Source of the DNA: Streptomyces sp. DH41
GTDB lineage: Bacteria; Actinomycetota; Actinomycetes; Streptomycetales; Streptomycetaceae
Assembly (NCBI RefSeq): GCF_029813785.1
Contig: NZ_JARVKY010000002.1
Span: forward strand, 558,001 to 622,000
Reading direction: 5' to 3'
Length of the DNA stretch: 64,000 bases
In this document: positions 28,449-38,027 of the stretch, piece after piece
Numbering within the stretch: position 1 is the first letter of the stretch
Layout: each line of letters begins with the position of its first letter
Program-made: the position numbers and the translations under genes
Notes under the pieces: generated by a model
Databases searched by the model: none
Seen by the model: only the letters and a program-made list of their open reading frames with translations
What the model was told of the DNA's origin: nothing

Positions 28449-28481
28449 GTGAGTCCGGACACTGCGCAAGCCCGGACTCAC
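28449..28481 (-). terminator. Terminator of the MoxR-DUF5682-VWA operon
   Basis: Perfect 10-bp arms GTGAGTCCGG and CCGGACTCAC around a 13-nt loop, about 60 bp past the VWA gene stop. Confidence 0.65.
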
Positions 28482-28540
28482 CGATGGGTAGTCATGTCCG
28501 TTTTACTGGCAGGAATCAGGCCGCCTCGATCGACAAATCG

Positions 28541-29722
28541 TCACCCGGCGTCCGGTACCGGCAGGGGCCGCTTCTCGATCGCCGCCGCCATCACCTCCGG
28601 GAAGAGATCGGGCGTGCAGGCGAAGGCCGGCGCGTCCAGCGCGGCGAGCGCCGCCGCGTGCTCCCGGTCGTACGCGGGCGCCCCCTCGTCGGACAGCGCC
28701 AGCAGCGTCACGAACTGCACCCCCGCCGCCTTCATCGCCGCGACCCTCTTGAGCATCTCGTCCCGTATGCCTCCCTCGTACAGGTCGCTGATCAGCACGA
28801 CCACCGTCTCGGTGGGCCGGGTGATCTGCGACTGGCAGTACGCCAGCGCGCGGTTGATGTCCGTGCCGCCGCCGAGCTGTGTACCGAAGAGCACGTCGAC
28901 CGGGTCGTCGAGCTGGTCGGTGAGGTCGACGACCGACGTGTCGAAGACGACGAGCCGGGTGTCGATCGACCGCATGGACGCCAGCACGGCCCCGAACACG
29001 GACGCGTACACGACCGACGCCGCCATCGACCCGGACTGGTCGACGCAGAGGACGACCTCCTTCCTCACGGACCGGGACGCCCGCCCGTATCCGACGAGCC
29101 GCTCCGGCACGATCGTCCGGTACTCGGGCAGGTAGTGCTTGAGGTTGGCCGCGATCGTGCGGTTCCAGTCGATGTCGTGGTGGCGGGGCCGGCTGATCCG
29201 GGCGCTGCGGTCCAGGGCGCCGGTGAGGGTGGCCCGGGTGCGGGTGGCGAGCCGTTTCTCCAGGTCCTCGACGACCTTGCGCACGACGGCCCGCGCCGTC
29301 TCCTTCGTCGTCTCCGGCATCGCCCTGTTGAGAGAGAGCAGGGTGCCGACGAGGTGCACGTCGGCCTCCACGGCCTCGAGCATCTCCGGCTCCAGCAGAA
29401 GCGTGGCGAGGCCGAGCCGGTCGATCGCGTCCCGCTGCATGACCTGCACCACGGAGGAGGGGAAGTAGGTCCGGATGTCCCCCAGCCAACGCGCCACGGC
29501 CGGCGCCGAGGCTCCGAGCCCGGCCGAACGGTCGCGCCCCGCCCGTGGGGCGTCCCCCTTCCCGTAGAGCGCGGTGAGCGCACCGTCCATCGCGGCGTCC
29601 TGTCCGGCGAGCGTGTGGCCGGTGCCGTCGGCCGGGTCGCCGCCGAGCACGAGTCGCCACCGCCGAAGCCGTTCCTGGGCCGTGTCGGCCGCCGTGTCGG
29701 CATCCACCGGCTCGGTCGTCAT
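28541..29722 (-). CDS. VWA-domain protein of a YehL-type MoxR cassette
   Basis: 393 aa, cytoplasmic, no signal peptide. The N-terminal 210 residues are helical and unassigned. The C-terminal VWA domain begins KEVVLCVDQSGSMAAS, with MIDAS metal ligands Asp228, Ser230 and Ser232, then GGGTDINRALAYCQSQ (MIDAS Thr) and VVLISDLYEGG (MIDAS Asp). VWA proteins of this kind pair with a MoxR AAA ATPase in metal-dependent assembly or remodelling. The gene starts inside the DUF5682-like gene by an ATGA overlap, and the MoxR gene is two genes upstream. The set resembles E. coli yehL-yehM-yehP-yehQ (from memory), where YehP is the VWA member. Confidence 0.88.
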   Translation of the reverse strand: MTTEPVDADTAADTAQERLRRWRLVLGGDPADGTGHTLAGQDAAMDGALTALYGKGDAPRAGRDRSAGLGASAPAVARWLGDIRTYFPSSVVQVMQRDAIDRLGLATLLLEPEMLEAVEADVHLVGTLLSLNRAMPETTKETARAVVRKVVEDLEKRLATRTRATLTGALDRSARISRPRHHDIDWNRTIAANLKHYLPEYRTIVPERLVGYGRASRSVRKEVVLCVDQSGSMAASVVYASVFGAVLASMRSIDTRLVVFDTSVVDLTDQLDDPVDVLFGTQLGGGTDINRALAYCQSQITRPTETVVVLISDLYEGGIRDEMLKRVAAMKAAGVQFVTLLALSDEGAPAYDREHAAALAALDAPAFACTPDLFPEVMAAAIEKRPLPVPDAG

Positions 29723-32367
29723 ACGTCCACCCCCACGAGGTCGTTGTCGTCAGCGCCCGGCGGTCGGCCGCCCGCGCAGGGCCGGGCGTTTCCGGTGCCC
29801 GCGCCGGACGTATCCGCCCCGCCCACTGTGTCGGCCTCCTCCTTGTTCGCGTCCGCCTCCTTGGTCGCGTCCGCCACGACCACTGGGTCCGCCACACCCG
29901 CCGAGTCCGCCACTCCCGCCGAGTCCGGCGCGTCCGGCGCGTCCGGCGCGTCCGGCGCGTCCAAGCCCAGCAACAGTCGGATCACCGGCAGCACGGCGTC
30001 GGCGCGTGCGGTGTCGAGCCCGGCCGCGAAGCCGGGTATGCCGGCGCCGGCCGTCGTCACACTCCCCCGCCGCTCCGGGCCGCGCCGGACCAGCTCACCG
30101 AGGCCGCGCCGCACCCCCGGCTCATAGGCCGAGAAGGTGCGCCGCAGCAGCGGCAGCACGTCCGTGAACGCCTCCGCCGGTACTCCGGTCAGCCAGGCGT
30201 CGATCAGGCCGAGCAGCCGCTCGTCGTGGAGGAGGAGCATGCCGCCGCCCGAGCCCCCGCCGACGAAGCCCTCGACCCATGCCGCCGCGTCCGCCGGCGG
30301 CGTCCCCGGTGACAGCACCAGGCCCATGAGCCGCGCCGCCTCGTCCGGCACCAGCTCACCGTCGTCCAGCAGGAGCCGTACGGCGCGCCCCCGGACGACG
30401 CCGGGCACGGTGTCCCGCGCGGAAAGGGCCCGCAGCACGGCCCGCCAGCGGGACCGCAGGTCGCCGTGGCCGGGCGCGGCGGCGTCACCGAGCATGCCCA
30501 CCGCCCCGTGTACGGCGTCCACGTGCCGGCGCATCTCCTCGGCCGCGTCCGCGTCCAGTGCGGCGCAGGCCGCGGGCAGACCGACGAAGACCCGCTCGGC
30601 GAGGCCCGCGGCGACCTCGGCGAGGGCGCCGGTGTCGGTGCCGCGCACATCGCCGTAGCGCAGGGAACGGACGAGGGCCGGCAGGGCCTGGGCGAGGTGG
30701 CCGACGTCCGTGTCGAGTGCGGCTCGGTCGGCGAGTATCCGCATCACCGGGGCGAGCGCGTCCGGCAGTTCGGCCAGCAGGCAGCGTTCGGCGAGCGCGG
30801 TGACATCGGCGAGGCCCCGCGCCGTGACGGCGTCGGCCTCGGCCCTGGCGGTCGCGGCGGCGAGCACGGTCGTGCCCCACACTCCGGCCTCGGCGACCCG
30901 CACCGACAGCTCCGGTTCCCACCGCAGTCGCCACGTCTCCCGGAACGTGCCCGTGCTGCCCCGCGAGGCGGCCGGCTCACCCCAGCCGACGCCGAGCAGC
31001 CGCAGCCGGTGCAGCAGTCTGCTGCGTCCCGCGTCGGTCTCCTTGCGCAGGTCGAGCTCCAGTTCCCGCTCCCGCGCCTCCGGTTTGAGCCGCAGCCGCC
31101 GCTGGATCCGGGAGAGGTCCCGCTGCAACGGCACCGCGGGCGCTCCCGGAGGCACCTCGCCCAGCACGTCCCCCACCACCAGCCGGTCGTGCACCAGCGC
31201 CAGCGGCACGTCCGAGCCCTCGCACATCACCGCCCGTACGGCGTCCGTCGTCTCACTCAGCCCGGGCAGCGGGCGCCCGCGCATCGCCGCGAGGGTCTCG
31301 GCCAGCCGCACCGCCTCGATGACGTGCGCCGAGGAGACGATCCGGTCCTCCTCCCGCAGCAGGCCGGCCACCTTGGTCAGCCAGCGTTCCACCGGCCGGT
31401 CCGCCGCTGCGAACAGGTGCCCGTACCAGCCCGGCGACTCGATGCCCGCCCCGTATCCACTGGTCCGGGACAGCCTGCGGTGGGTCCAGGGGACCCAGGT
31501 CATGTCCACCTTCGCCCTGGGCAGCCCTTTCAGCAGCGCCCGGTCGGCGGCGACGGTGACCTTGCGGCGGAGCGCCGGCACGTGCCAGGCCCCGCAGACC
31601 ACGGCGACGCCCTGGGCGAACTCACGTGCCGCCGCCCGTACCTGGAGCCGCATGTACGCCTCCCGCACCAGGTCCCGGTCGTGTCCCCCTTCCTCCTCCG
31701 TCTCCCGCAGCGCCCCCATGGCCTCCTCCAGTGCCGTGAACGGCGCGAGCGCGTCCTCGCCTTCCGTGCCCCGGTGCTCGACGACGTCCTCCCACCAGCG
31801 CTCGGGATCGTCGTGGCCGGCGGCCTCGGCGAGGGCGGCGAGCGGATCGGCCCGGACGTCGGGGACGGCGGGGACGTCGGGGACGGCGGGGACGTCGGGG
31901 ACGGCGGCACCGGGCTCGTCCCCCTCGCCCGGGGCGGGCTCCCCCGGCTCCGCCTCCGTCTCCTCCCCCGTACCCTTCGCCGCCTGCCACGCGAGCGTGT
32001 GCGTGGCGGGCAGGTCGATGAAGCGGGCCGGCACGTCGTGTTCCAGGGCCCAGCGGACGGCCACCCACTCCGGGGAGAACTCGGCCAGCGGCCAGAACGC
32101 CGATCGGCCGGGTTCGTCCACGGCGTGGGCGAGGAGCGCGACCGGCGGCCGCATGTCCTCGTCGGCGGCCAACGGGATCAGGGCGTCGGCCTCCGGCGGG
32201 CCTTCGATGAGCACGACCCCCGGCCGGGTGGCCTGTAGCGCGGCCCGGACCGCCCGTGCCGATCCCGGACCGTGGTGGCGTACGCCCAGCAGCCACGGTC
32301 CATCCCCGAAGCCACCGGCACCGCTCCCTCCGCTCCCCTCGCTCCCGGTCCTGTCAGCGCCAGTCAC
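29719..32367 (-). CDS. DUF5682-like large protein of MoxR cassette
   Basis: About 882 aa. The N-terminal region (GPWLLGVRHHGPGSARAVRAALQATRPGVVLIEGPPEADALI) with HHGPGS is the recognisable feature. AVVCGAWHVPALRRKV appears mid-protein; these look like an erythromycin-esterase/TraB-like His-containing core, which is a pattern guess. The rest is helical. The C-terminus is low complexity, rich in Asp, Ala and Pro (APDAPDAPDAPDSAGVADSAGVAD). The start is GTG at 32367, directly after GAGGGGGA; a longer form from 32436 is less likely. It overlaps the VWA gene by 4 bp. Family named from memory as DUF5682, which co-occurs with MoxR, VWA and SWIM proteins. Confidence 0.82.
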   Translation of the reverse strand: MTGADRTGSEGSGGSGAGGFGDGPWLLGVRHHGPGSARAVRAALQATRPGVVLIEGPPEADALIPLAADEDMRPPVALLAHAVDEPGRSAFWPLAEFSPEWVAVRWALEHDVPARFIDLPATHTLAWQAAKGTGEETEAEPGEPAPGEGDEPGAAVPDVPAVPDVPAVPDVRADPLAALAEAAGHDDPERWWEDVVEHRGTEGEDALAPFTALEEAMGALRETEEEGGHDRDLVREAYMRLQVRAAAREFAQGVAVVCGAWHVPALRRKVTVAADRALLKGLPRAKVDMTWVPWTHRRLSRTSGYGAGIESPGWYGHLFAAADRPVERWLTKVAGLLREEDRIVSSAHVIEAVRLAETLAAMRGRPLPGLSETTDAVRAVMCEGSDVPLALVHDRLVVGDVLGEVPPGAPAVPLQRDLSRIQRRLRLKPEARERELELDLRKETDAGRSRLLHRLRLLGVGWGEPAASRGSTGTFRETWRLRWEPELSVRVAEAGVWGTTVLAAATARAEADAVTARGLADVTALAERCLLAELPDALAPVMRILADRAALDTDVGHLAQALPALVRSLRYGDVRGTDTGALAEVAAGLAERVFVGLPAACAALDADAAEEMRRHVDAVHGAVGMLGDAAAPGHGDLRSRWRAVLRALSARDTVPGVVRGRAVRLLLDDGELVPDEAARLMGLVLSPGTPPADAAAWVEGFVGGGSGGGMLLLHDERLLGLIDAWLTGVPAEAFTDVLPLLRRTFSAYEPGVRRGLGELVRRGPERRGSVTTAGAGIPGFAAGLDTARADAVLPVIRLLLGLDAPDAPDAPDAPDSAGVADSAGVADPVVVADATKEADANKEEADTVGGADTSGAGTGNARPCAGGRPPGADDNDLVGVDV

Positions 32368-32469
32368 ACCGTCCCCCTCGCCTACGGGTCCAGGTCGAGT
32401 CCTCGTCGTCACCCGTCGAGCCGAGTACCGGAACACCCGTCCCGCGTCGCGTCCGCGTCCCCATGCCCT

Positions 32470-33684
32470 TCACGCGCTCACCTCCCGGCAGGCCCGGTAG
32501 AAGTCCTTCCATCCCTCGCGCTCGCGGACGACCGTCTCCAGGTACTCCTGCCAGATGACGCGGTCGGCGGCCGGGTCGCGGACGACGGCGCCGAGGATGC
32601 CCGCGGCCACGTCGCCCGGCCGCAGCACCCCGTCACCGAAGTGGGCGGCCAGTGCGAGACCGTTGGTGACGACGGAGATGGCCTCGGCCGTCGACAGCGT
32701 GCCGCTGGGCGACTTCACCTTCGTGCGCCCGTCGCTCGTCAGCCCGTCGCGCAGCTCGCGGAAGACGGTGACGACCCGGCGGATCTCGTCGATGCCGTCG
32801 GGCGCCGACGGCAGGTCGAGGGAGCGGCCGATCTGGTCGACGCGGCGCGAGACGATCTCGACCTCGGCCTCGGCGGTCTCCGGCAACGGCAGCACGACGG
32901 TGTTGAAGCGGCGGCGCAGGGCGCTGGACAGGTCGTTGACCCCGCGGTCCCGGTCGTTGGCGGTGGCGATCACGTTGAAGCCGCTGACGGCCTGCACCTC
33001 CTGCCCCAGCTCCGGTATCGGCAGGGTCTTCTCCGACAGGATCGTGATGAGTGTGTCCTGCACGTCGGCCGGAATGCGGGTCAGTTCCTCCACGCGGGCG
33101 GTCATGCCCTCCGCCATGGCCCGCATCACCGGGCTGGAGACGAGGGCGTCCCGGCTGGGGCCGTGGGCGAGGAGCCGCGCGTAGTTCCAGCCGTAGCGGA
33201 TCGCCTCCTCGGGGGTGCCGGCCGTGCCCTGCACCAGCAGGGTCGAGTCGCCGCTGACGGCCGCGGCGAGGTGTTCGGACACCCAGGTCTTCGCGGTGCC
33301 GGGCACGCCGAGCAGGAGCAGGGCGCGGTCGGTGGCGAGCGTGGTGACGGCGACCTCGACGATCCGGCGGGGGCCCACGTATTTCGGGGTGATCACCGTG
33401 CCGTCGGGCAGGGTGCCGCCCAGCAGGTAGGTGGCGACGGCCCACGGCGACAGTTTCCAGCGGGTCGGTCGCGGACGGTCGTCCTGCGCGGCGAGCGCGG
33501 CCAGTTCGGCCGCGAAGGCGTTCTCGGCGTGCGGACGCAAGACCTCCGCACCGGCCATGGCCCCGCTCCGGTTCGGGTCGACGGACGCCCTTCCCACGGA
33601 CGCCGCTTCCGCAGACGCCGGTTCAACGGACGCCGGTTCGGCGGGCATCGGTTCGGCGAAAGTCGGTTCTACGGACACAGGCAT
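32470..33684 (-). CDS. MoxR-type AAA+ ATPase
   Basis: 404 aa. After an Ala/Pro/Glu/Ser-rich N-terminal tail (EPASVEPASAEAASVGRASV), Walker A is GVPGTAKT at 126-133. The Walker B region reads VEELTRIPADVQDTLI, with Glu-Glu where DE is usual. Sensor 1 is NVIATANDRDRG, and RRRF carries an Arg finger candidate. MoxR AAA proteins act with VWA partners as chaperone-like remodellers. It is the first gene of the leftward operon, followed by DUF5682 and VWA genes. The divergent promoter region contains an imperfect copy of the damage-promoter motif (33727-33749). Confidence 0.92.
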   Translation of the reverse strand: MPVSVEPTFAEPMPAEPASVEPASAEAASVGRASVDPNRSGAMAGAEVLRPHAENAFAAELAALAAQDDRPRPTRWKLSPWAVATYLLGGTLPDGTVITPKYVGPRRIVEVAVTTLATDRALLLLGVPGTAKTWVSEHLAAAVSGDSTLLVQGTAGTPEEAIRYGWNYARLLAHGPSRDALVSSPVMRAMAEGMTARVEELTRIPADVQDTLITILSEKTLPIPELGQEVQAVSGFNVIATANDRDRGVNDLSSALRRRFNTVVLPLPETAEAEVEIVSRRVDQIGRSLDLPSAPDGIDEIRRVVTVFRELRDGLTSDGRTKVKSPSGTLSTAEAISVVTNGLALAAHFGDGVLRPGDVAAGILGAVVRDPAADRVIWQEYLETVVREREGWKDFYRACREVSA

Positions 33685-33726
33685 GGCTGATTCCCCCTCC
33701 AGCTCGGCCGGTTCGATCTGTCATCC

Positions 33727-33808
33727 ACGGTGCACTACGCCACTGACAATCGCTCTGACCTGCACAAATGCGCCGTCGTGACCGATTGTCAGTGGCTGGA
33801 CCTACCTT
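33727..33808. promoter_or_regulatory. Divergent RecA-NDp-type promoters between MoxR and SWIM genes
   Basis: A perfect 13-bp inverted repeat (CCACTGACAATCG at 33740-33752, complement at 33783-33795) creates two outward copies of TTGTCAGTG. The rightward one fits TTGTCRGTG-N8-TAnnnT exactly: TTGTCAGTG (33786-33794), 8 nt, TACCTT (33803-33808). Leftward, TTGTCAGTG is followed after 8 nt by CACCGT, one mismatch in the -10. This motif is the known LexA-independent DNA-damage promoter (PafBC-dependent) of actinobacteria. The SWIM start codon is only 7 nt after the -10, so that transcript would be leaderless or nearly so. Confidence 0.82.
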
Positions 33809-33815
33809 CGGAGAC

Positions 33816-35171
33816 ATGACACAGCAGGGGGTGCGCTGGACCGCGGACCAGGTGCTGGCACTGGCGCCTGACGTCGCGTCACGCAGAGCGGGAAGCAAGC
33901 TCGGAGCGGCCGGGCCGTGGTTCGAGGTGGGGAGTTCCGACGAGGGGGCGGTGTGGGGGCTGTGCAAGGGCAGCGGCAGCAAGCCGTACCAGACCGTCGT
34001 CGACATAGCGGACGTGTCCGGGCCCGCGTACAAGTGCGGCTGCCCGAGCCGAAAGTTTCCGTGCAAGCACGCGCTCGGGCTGTTGCTGCTGTGGGTCGGC
34101 GGCGAGGTAGCGGTACCGGTGGCCGAGCCCCCGGACTGGGCGGAGCAGTGGATCGTCGGACGACGCGAGCGGACGGCGGAGAAGACGGCGGCGGGCGCAT
34201 CCGGTTCCGCGGCCGGGCCCGGTGATCCGGAGGCGGCGCGACGCCGGGCGGCACAGCGGGCCGAGCGGATCACCGCGGGCGCGACGGAGTTGGAGCAGCG
34301 GCTGACGGACCTGCTGCGCGGCGGCCTGGCCGGCGCGGAGCAGGCGGGGTACGGGCTGTGGGAGGAGACTGCGGCCCGCATGGTCGACGCCCAGGCGTCC
34401 GGGCTGGCCTCACGGGTGCGGGAGCTGGGGGCCATACCGTCGTCCGGTCCCGGCTGGCCGGTCAGGCTGCTGGAGGAGTGCGCCCTCCTTCACCTTCTGG
34501 ACCAGGGCTGGCTGCGCCGCGAGCGGCTGCCGGACGGCCTGGCGGCGACGGTCCGTTCACGCGTCGGCCTGCCGGCCTCCGCGGACGGCTCCCCGGTGCG
34601 GGACCGCTGGCTCGTTCTCGCCCAGTACGACACCGCGGACGCCCGGCTGACGACGCGTCGCATCTGGCTGTACGGCGAGGAGACCGGCCGCACCGCGCTG
34701 CTCCTCTCCTACGGCGCCGCAGGCCGGGCCCCGGAGCCGGCGCTGCCGGTGGGGCTGGCTCTGGAGGCGGAGGTGTCGGCGTATCCGGGGGCCGGTCAGC
34801 GGCGAGCTGCTCTGGGCCGGCAGTTCGCGCCGCCCGCGCCAGCGGAGATACGCCCGCGGGGGGTGACGCCGCCCCAGGCGGCCATCGGTTACGGCGAGGC
34901 CCTCCGGGACGACCCGTGGCTGGATTCGGTGCCGGTGACCCTGGAGCGGGTCGTCCCGGTACCGGACGGTGACTCCTGGCAGTTGGCGGACGCCGACGGG
35001 GACGCGGCGCTGCCGCTCGCCCCTGCGGCCGGCAACCGCCCGGGGCTGTGGCGCCTGGTCGCCCTGTCGGGCGGCGCGCCCGTCAAGGTCTTCGGCGAGT
35101 GCGGCCACCGGGGCTTCACCCCACTGACGGCCTGGCCGACCGGGCCTGGTCCGGCGGTGCCGCTGTACTGA
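33816..35171 (+). CDS. SWIM zinc-finger protein
   Basis: 451 aa. The N-terminal SWIM motif is YKCGCPSRKFPCKHALGLLLL (Cys74, Cys76, Cys83, His85), a zinc module used in DNA or protein binding. A helical region follows, then a longer C-terminal part without recognised domain (YGEETGRTALLLSYGAAGR). E. coli YehQ is the comparable member of the Yeh set (from memory). The start at 33816 is set by the -10 box ending at 33808 and by GGAG just before the ATG. The next gene (DUF5691-like) is 155 bp downstream and likely co-transcribed. Confidence 0.85.
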   Translation: MTQQGVRWTADQVLALAPDVASRRAGSKLGAAGPWFEVGSSDEGAVWGLCKGSGSKPYQTVVDIADVSGPAYKCGCPSRKFPCKHALGLLLLWVGGEVAVPVAEPPDWAEQWIVGRRERTAEKTAAGASGSAAGPGDPEAARRRAAQRAERITAGATELEQRLTDLLRGGLAGAEQAGYGLWEETAARMVDAQASGLASRVRELGAIPSSGPGWPVRLLEECALLHLLDQGWLRRERLPDGLAATVRSRVGLPASADGSPVRDRWLVLAQYDTADARLTTRRIWLYGEETGRTALLLSYGAAGRAPEPALPVGLALEAEVSAYPGAGQRRAALGRQFAPPAPAEIRPRGVTPPQAAIGYGEALRDDPWLDSVPVTLERVVPVPDGDSWQLADADGDAALPLAPAAGNRPGLWRLVALSGGAPVKVFGECGHRGFTPLTAWPTGPGPAVPLY

Positions 35172-35326
35172 CCGTCCCATAGAACGCGGCCGGACGACGC
35201 GAAAACGGGTGGAACGGAGCCGGATCCAATGCGGCCCGACCAAGCGAAACCGGTCGAAACGAGATCCGACGACCGGACGGACCGGAACCCGACGACACGC
35301 AACCAATGGGAAACTGAGGGGGCCTC

Positions 35327-36967
35327 ATGATCACGACACCCGCTTCCGCGGACGCGCCCGTGCCGGGCGTCTGGGAGGAACTCGTCACCTCGGCACTGCT
35401 CGGCACGGACCGCCGTACTCCCCCGGGCTGCGAGCCCGGCCCGGGCGCACCGGCGGCGCTGCTGGACGCGGCGGCGGCGGAGACGGTTCGCCGGCGCGCC
35501 GGGCTGCGCCCCGCCCGCGCGGCCCGGCGCCCGGAGCCGGCTCCGGAGGATCCCCGTCCGCCGTTGCCGGCCGCGGCGGCCCGACGCCTCACCATGCTGC
35601 TCACCGACCGTGCCGGGACGGGGGGCGGCGGCCGCAGGGGTACCGCGCCCGACTTGATGGAGCTGCTGCCCCAGTGGCTGGCGACGGCGAACGCCCGCGG
35701 TTACGCGGCTCCGCCCCAGGCGCTGCCGGCCCTGCTGGACGCGGCACGAGGACGTACGGACCTGCGTCCGGCGGCGCTGGCCTTCGCGGGGCCCCGGGCC
35801 CTGTGGCTGGCCCGGCTCAATCCGGACTGGCGGTTCGCCCTGCGCGCGACGCCGGGCGGAGGCACCGTACCGTCGAGCCCCGATGCCGCGGAGCGGGTGC
35901 GCCGGCTCTGGGAGGAGGGCCTGTTCGCCGAGCGGGTCGCGCTGCTGGCGTCCCTGCGTGCCCGCGATTCCGCGGCCGCGCGCGAGTTGCTCGCCTCGAC
36001 CTGGGCGACGGAGCGGGCCGAGGACCGGCTGATGTTCCTCGACTCGCTGCGGACGGGACTGGAGCCGGCGGACGAACCGTTCCTGGAGCAGGCGCTGGCC
36101 GACCGCAGCCGCAACGTACGGGCGACGGCGGCGGAGTTGCTGTCCGCACTGCCCGGTTCGGCGCTCGCCGCGCGGATGGCGGCGCGGGCCGTGACGTGCG
36201 TGTCCCTCGACCGCACCCCGGACCCGCCGGCGATCGCGGTCGAGGCGCCCCACGAGTGCGACGCGGCCATGGAGCGGGACGGCGTCGTCGCCAAGCCACC
36301 CTCGGGCCGGGGGGAGCGGTCCTGGTGGTTCGGCCAGTTGGTGGAAGCGGCCCCGCTCGGAGCCTGGTCGGCACGGCTCGGCGGACGCACCCCCGAGGAG
36401 ATCGTCGCCTTGCCGGTGGCGGACGACTGGCAGGGCGATCTGCACGCGGCGTGGTGCCGGGCGGCGGTACGGCAGCGGAACGGCGCATGGGCGAGGGCGC
36501 TGCTCGGGTCGCCCACGGCGCCCGAGGCCGGGGGGCCGGGCGCGGTGTCCCTGGCCGAGCGGGCCAAACTGCTCGGCACCCTGGGATCCGGCGAACGGGC
36601 CGAGTGGGTGGCCGGGTTCATCGCTACGCACGGTCTGTCGGAGGCGTTCCAGCTGCTCGGCATGTGCGGGGTGCCGTGGGCCCCGTCGCTCGGACGAGCG
36701 GTGGTCGACGCGCTCAACATCGCCCGTGACGCGGGAAGCTATCCGTGGAGCTTCAGCGGCGTCATGGGTCTGGCCGAACGCTGTCTCGACCCCTCGGAGG
36801 CGGGCCGGCTAGACGGCCTGCTGGCGATACCGGACGAACCGGAGGACGCGTCGCCGGGAGCCGGGGGGTACTGGGCGGAGGCGTTCCAGCGGCTCGTCAG
36901 GACGCTGCGGTTGCGCGCGGCGATGGCCGAAGAACTGGGGGCCGGGATGGAAGGCGCGCGGCACTGA
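35327..36967 (+). CDS. DUF5691-like protein of MoxR cassette
   Basis: 546 aa, soluble, no signal or membrane segment, Ala/Arg-rich helical repeats. It opens MITTPASADAPVPGVWEELVTSALLGTDRRTPPG. The middle includes RLWEEGLFAERVALLASLRARDSAAARELLAST and EDRLMFLDSLRTGLEPADEPFLEQALADRSRNVRATAAELLSAL, which looks like HEAT-type repeats. It lies downstream of the SWIM gene on the same strand and is divergent from the MoxR operon, completing a five-gene set. The family name is from memory; function unknown. The intervening 155 bp contain repeated CGACCGGACGGACC-like units. Confidence 0.8.
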   Translation: MITTPASADAPVPGVWEELVTSALLGTDRRTPPGCEPGPGAPAALLDAAAAETVRRRAGLRPARAARRPEPAPEDPRPPLPAAAARRLTMLLTDRAGTGGGGRRGTAPDLMELLPQWLATANARGYAAPPQALPALLDAARGRTDLRPAALAFAGPRALWLARLNPDWRFALRATPGGGTVPSSPDAAERVRRLWEEGLFAERVALLASLRARDSAAARELLASTWATERAEDRLMFLDSLRTGLEPADEPFLEQALADRSRNVRATAAELLSALPGSALAARMAARAVTCVSLDRTPDPPAIAVEAPHECDAAMERDGVVAKPPSGRGERSWWFGQLVEAAPLGAWSARLGGRTPEEIVALPVADDWQGDLHAAWCRAAVRQRNGAWARALLGSPTAPEAGGPGAVSLAERAKLLGTLGSGERAEWVAGFIATHGLSEAFQLLGMCGVPWAPSLGRAVVDALNIARDAGSYPWSFSGVMGLAERCLDPSEAGRLDGLLAIPDEPEDASPGAGGYWAEAFQRLVRTLRLRAAMAEELGAGMEGARH

Positions 36968-37168
36968 GGCCGGCCTGCGGGCCGCGCGGCGCGGCGCCCC
37001 CGTGAGCACCGCCCGCACCCACGACCGCACACGACCGTCCACGACCGCCCGCCACCTCGCGTGTGCGGCCCACCCTCATCCGTGATCAGCTCAGCACCGT
37101 CCGTGAGCGGCCCGCCCACTGCCCATGAGCAGCGCCGCCGGGCTCCCCTCAGGCGGAGGAAGGAGTCC

Positions 37169-37585
<417 letters not shown>

Positions 37586-38027
37586 CACTGCCTCCATGAA
37601 GCGACTACATCCATCCGTACCGACAAGTACCGCACAATTCGCCGACGCCACACACGGGGGCGCACCGCGCCGCACCGCACCGCACCGTCCGACGAGGTGA
37701 ACGCACGTTATCGCCAGCATCCCGCAAGCGGCAGTTTCGCGGTGGATACAGAGGGGGAAATCACACAGTGGGACACGTTCGCCACGCACCGTTCCAGGGC
37801 GCGGCGGCTACACGCGCACGGAGAGCCGCGGCGAAGTCGGGCAGGACCGCAGCGGGCCTCGTCGCCGTTTTCACGACACCACAGGGCCCCAGGGCGCCGC
37901 CGCCCCACATCGGCACGCCTGACGGGCAAACCTCACAATCACCACCAATCACTGGTGTCACGGCTCTCCACGAGGGCACACGGGGGACAGAGGCGTCCCT
38001 GCGCGTGCCGCGACAGGAGGTCGGCCC

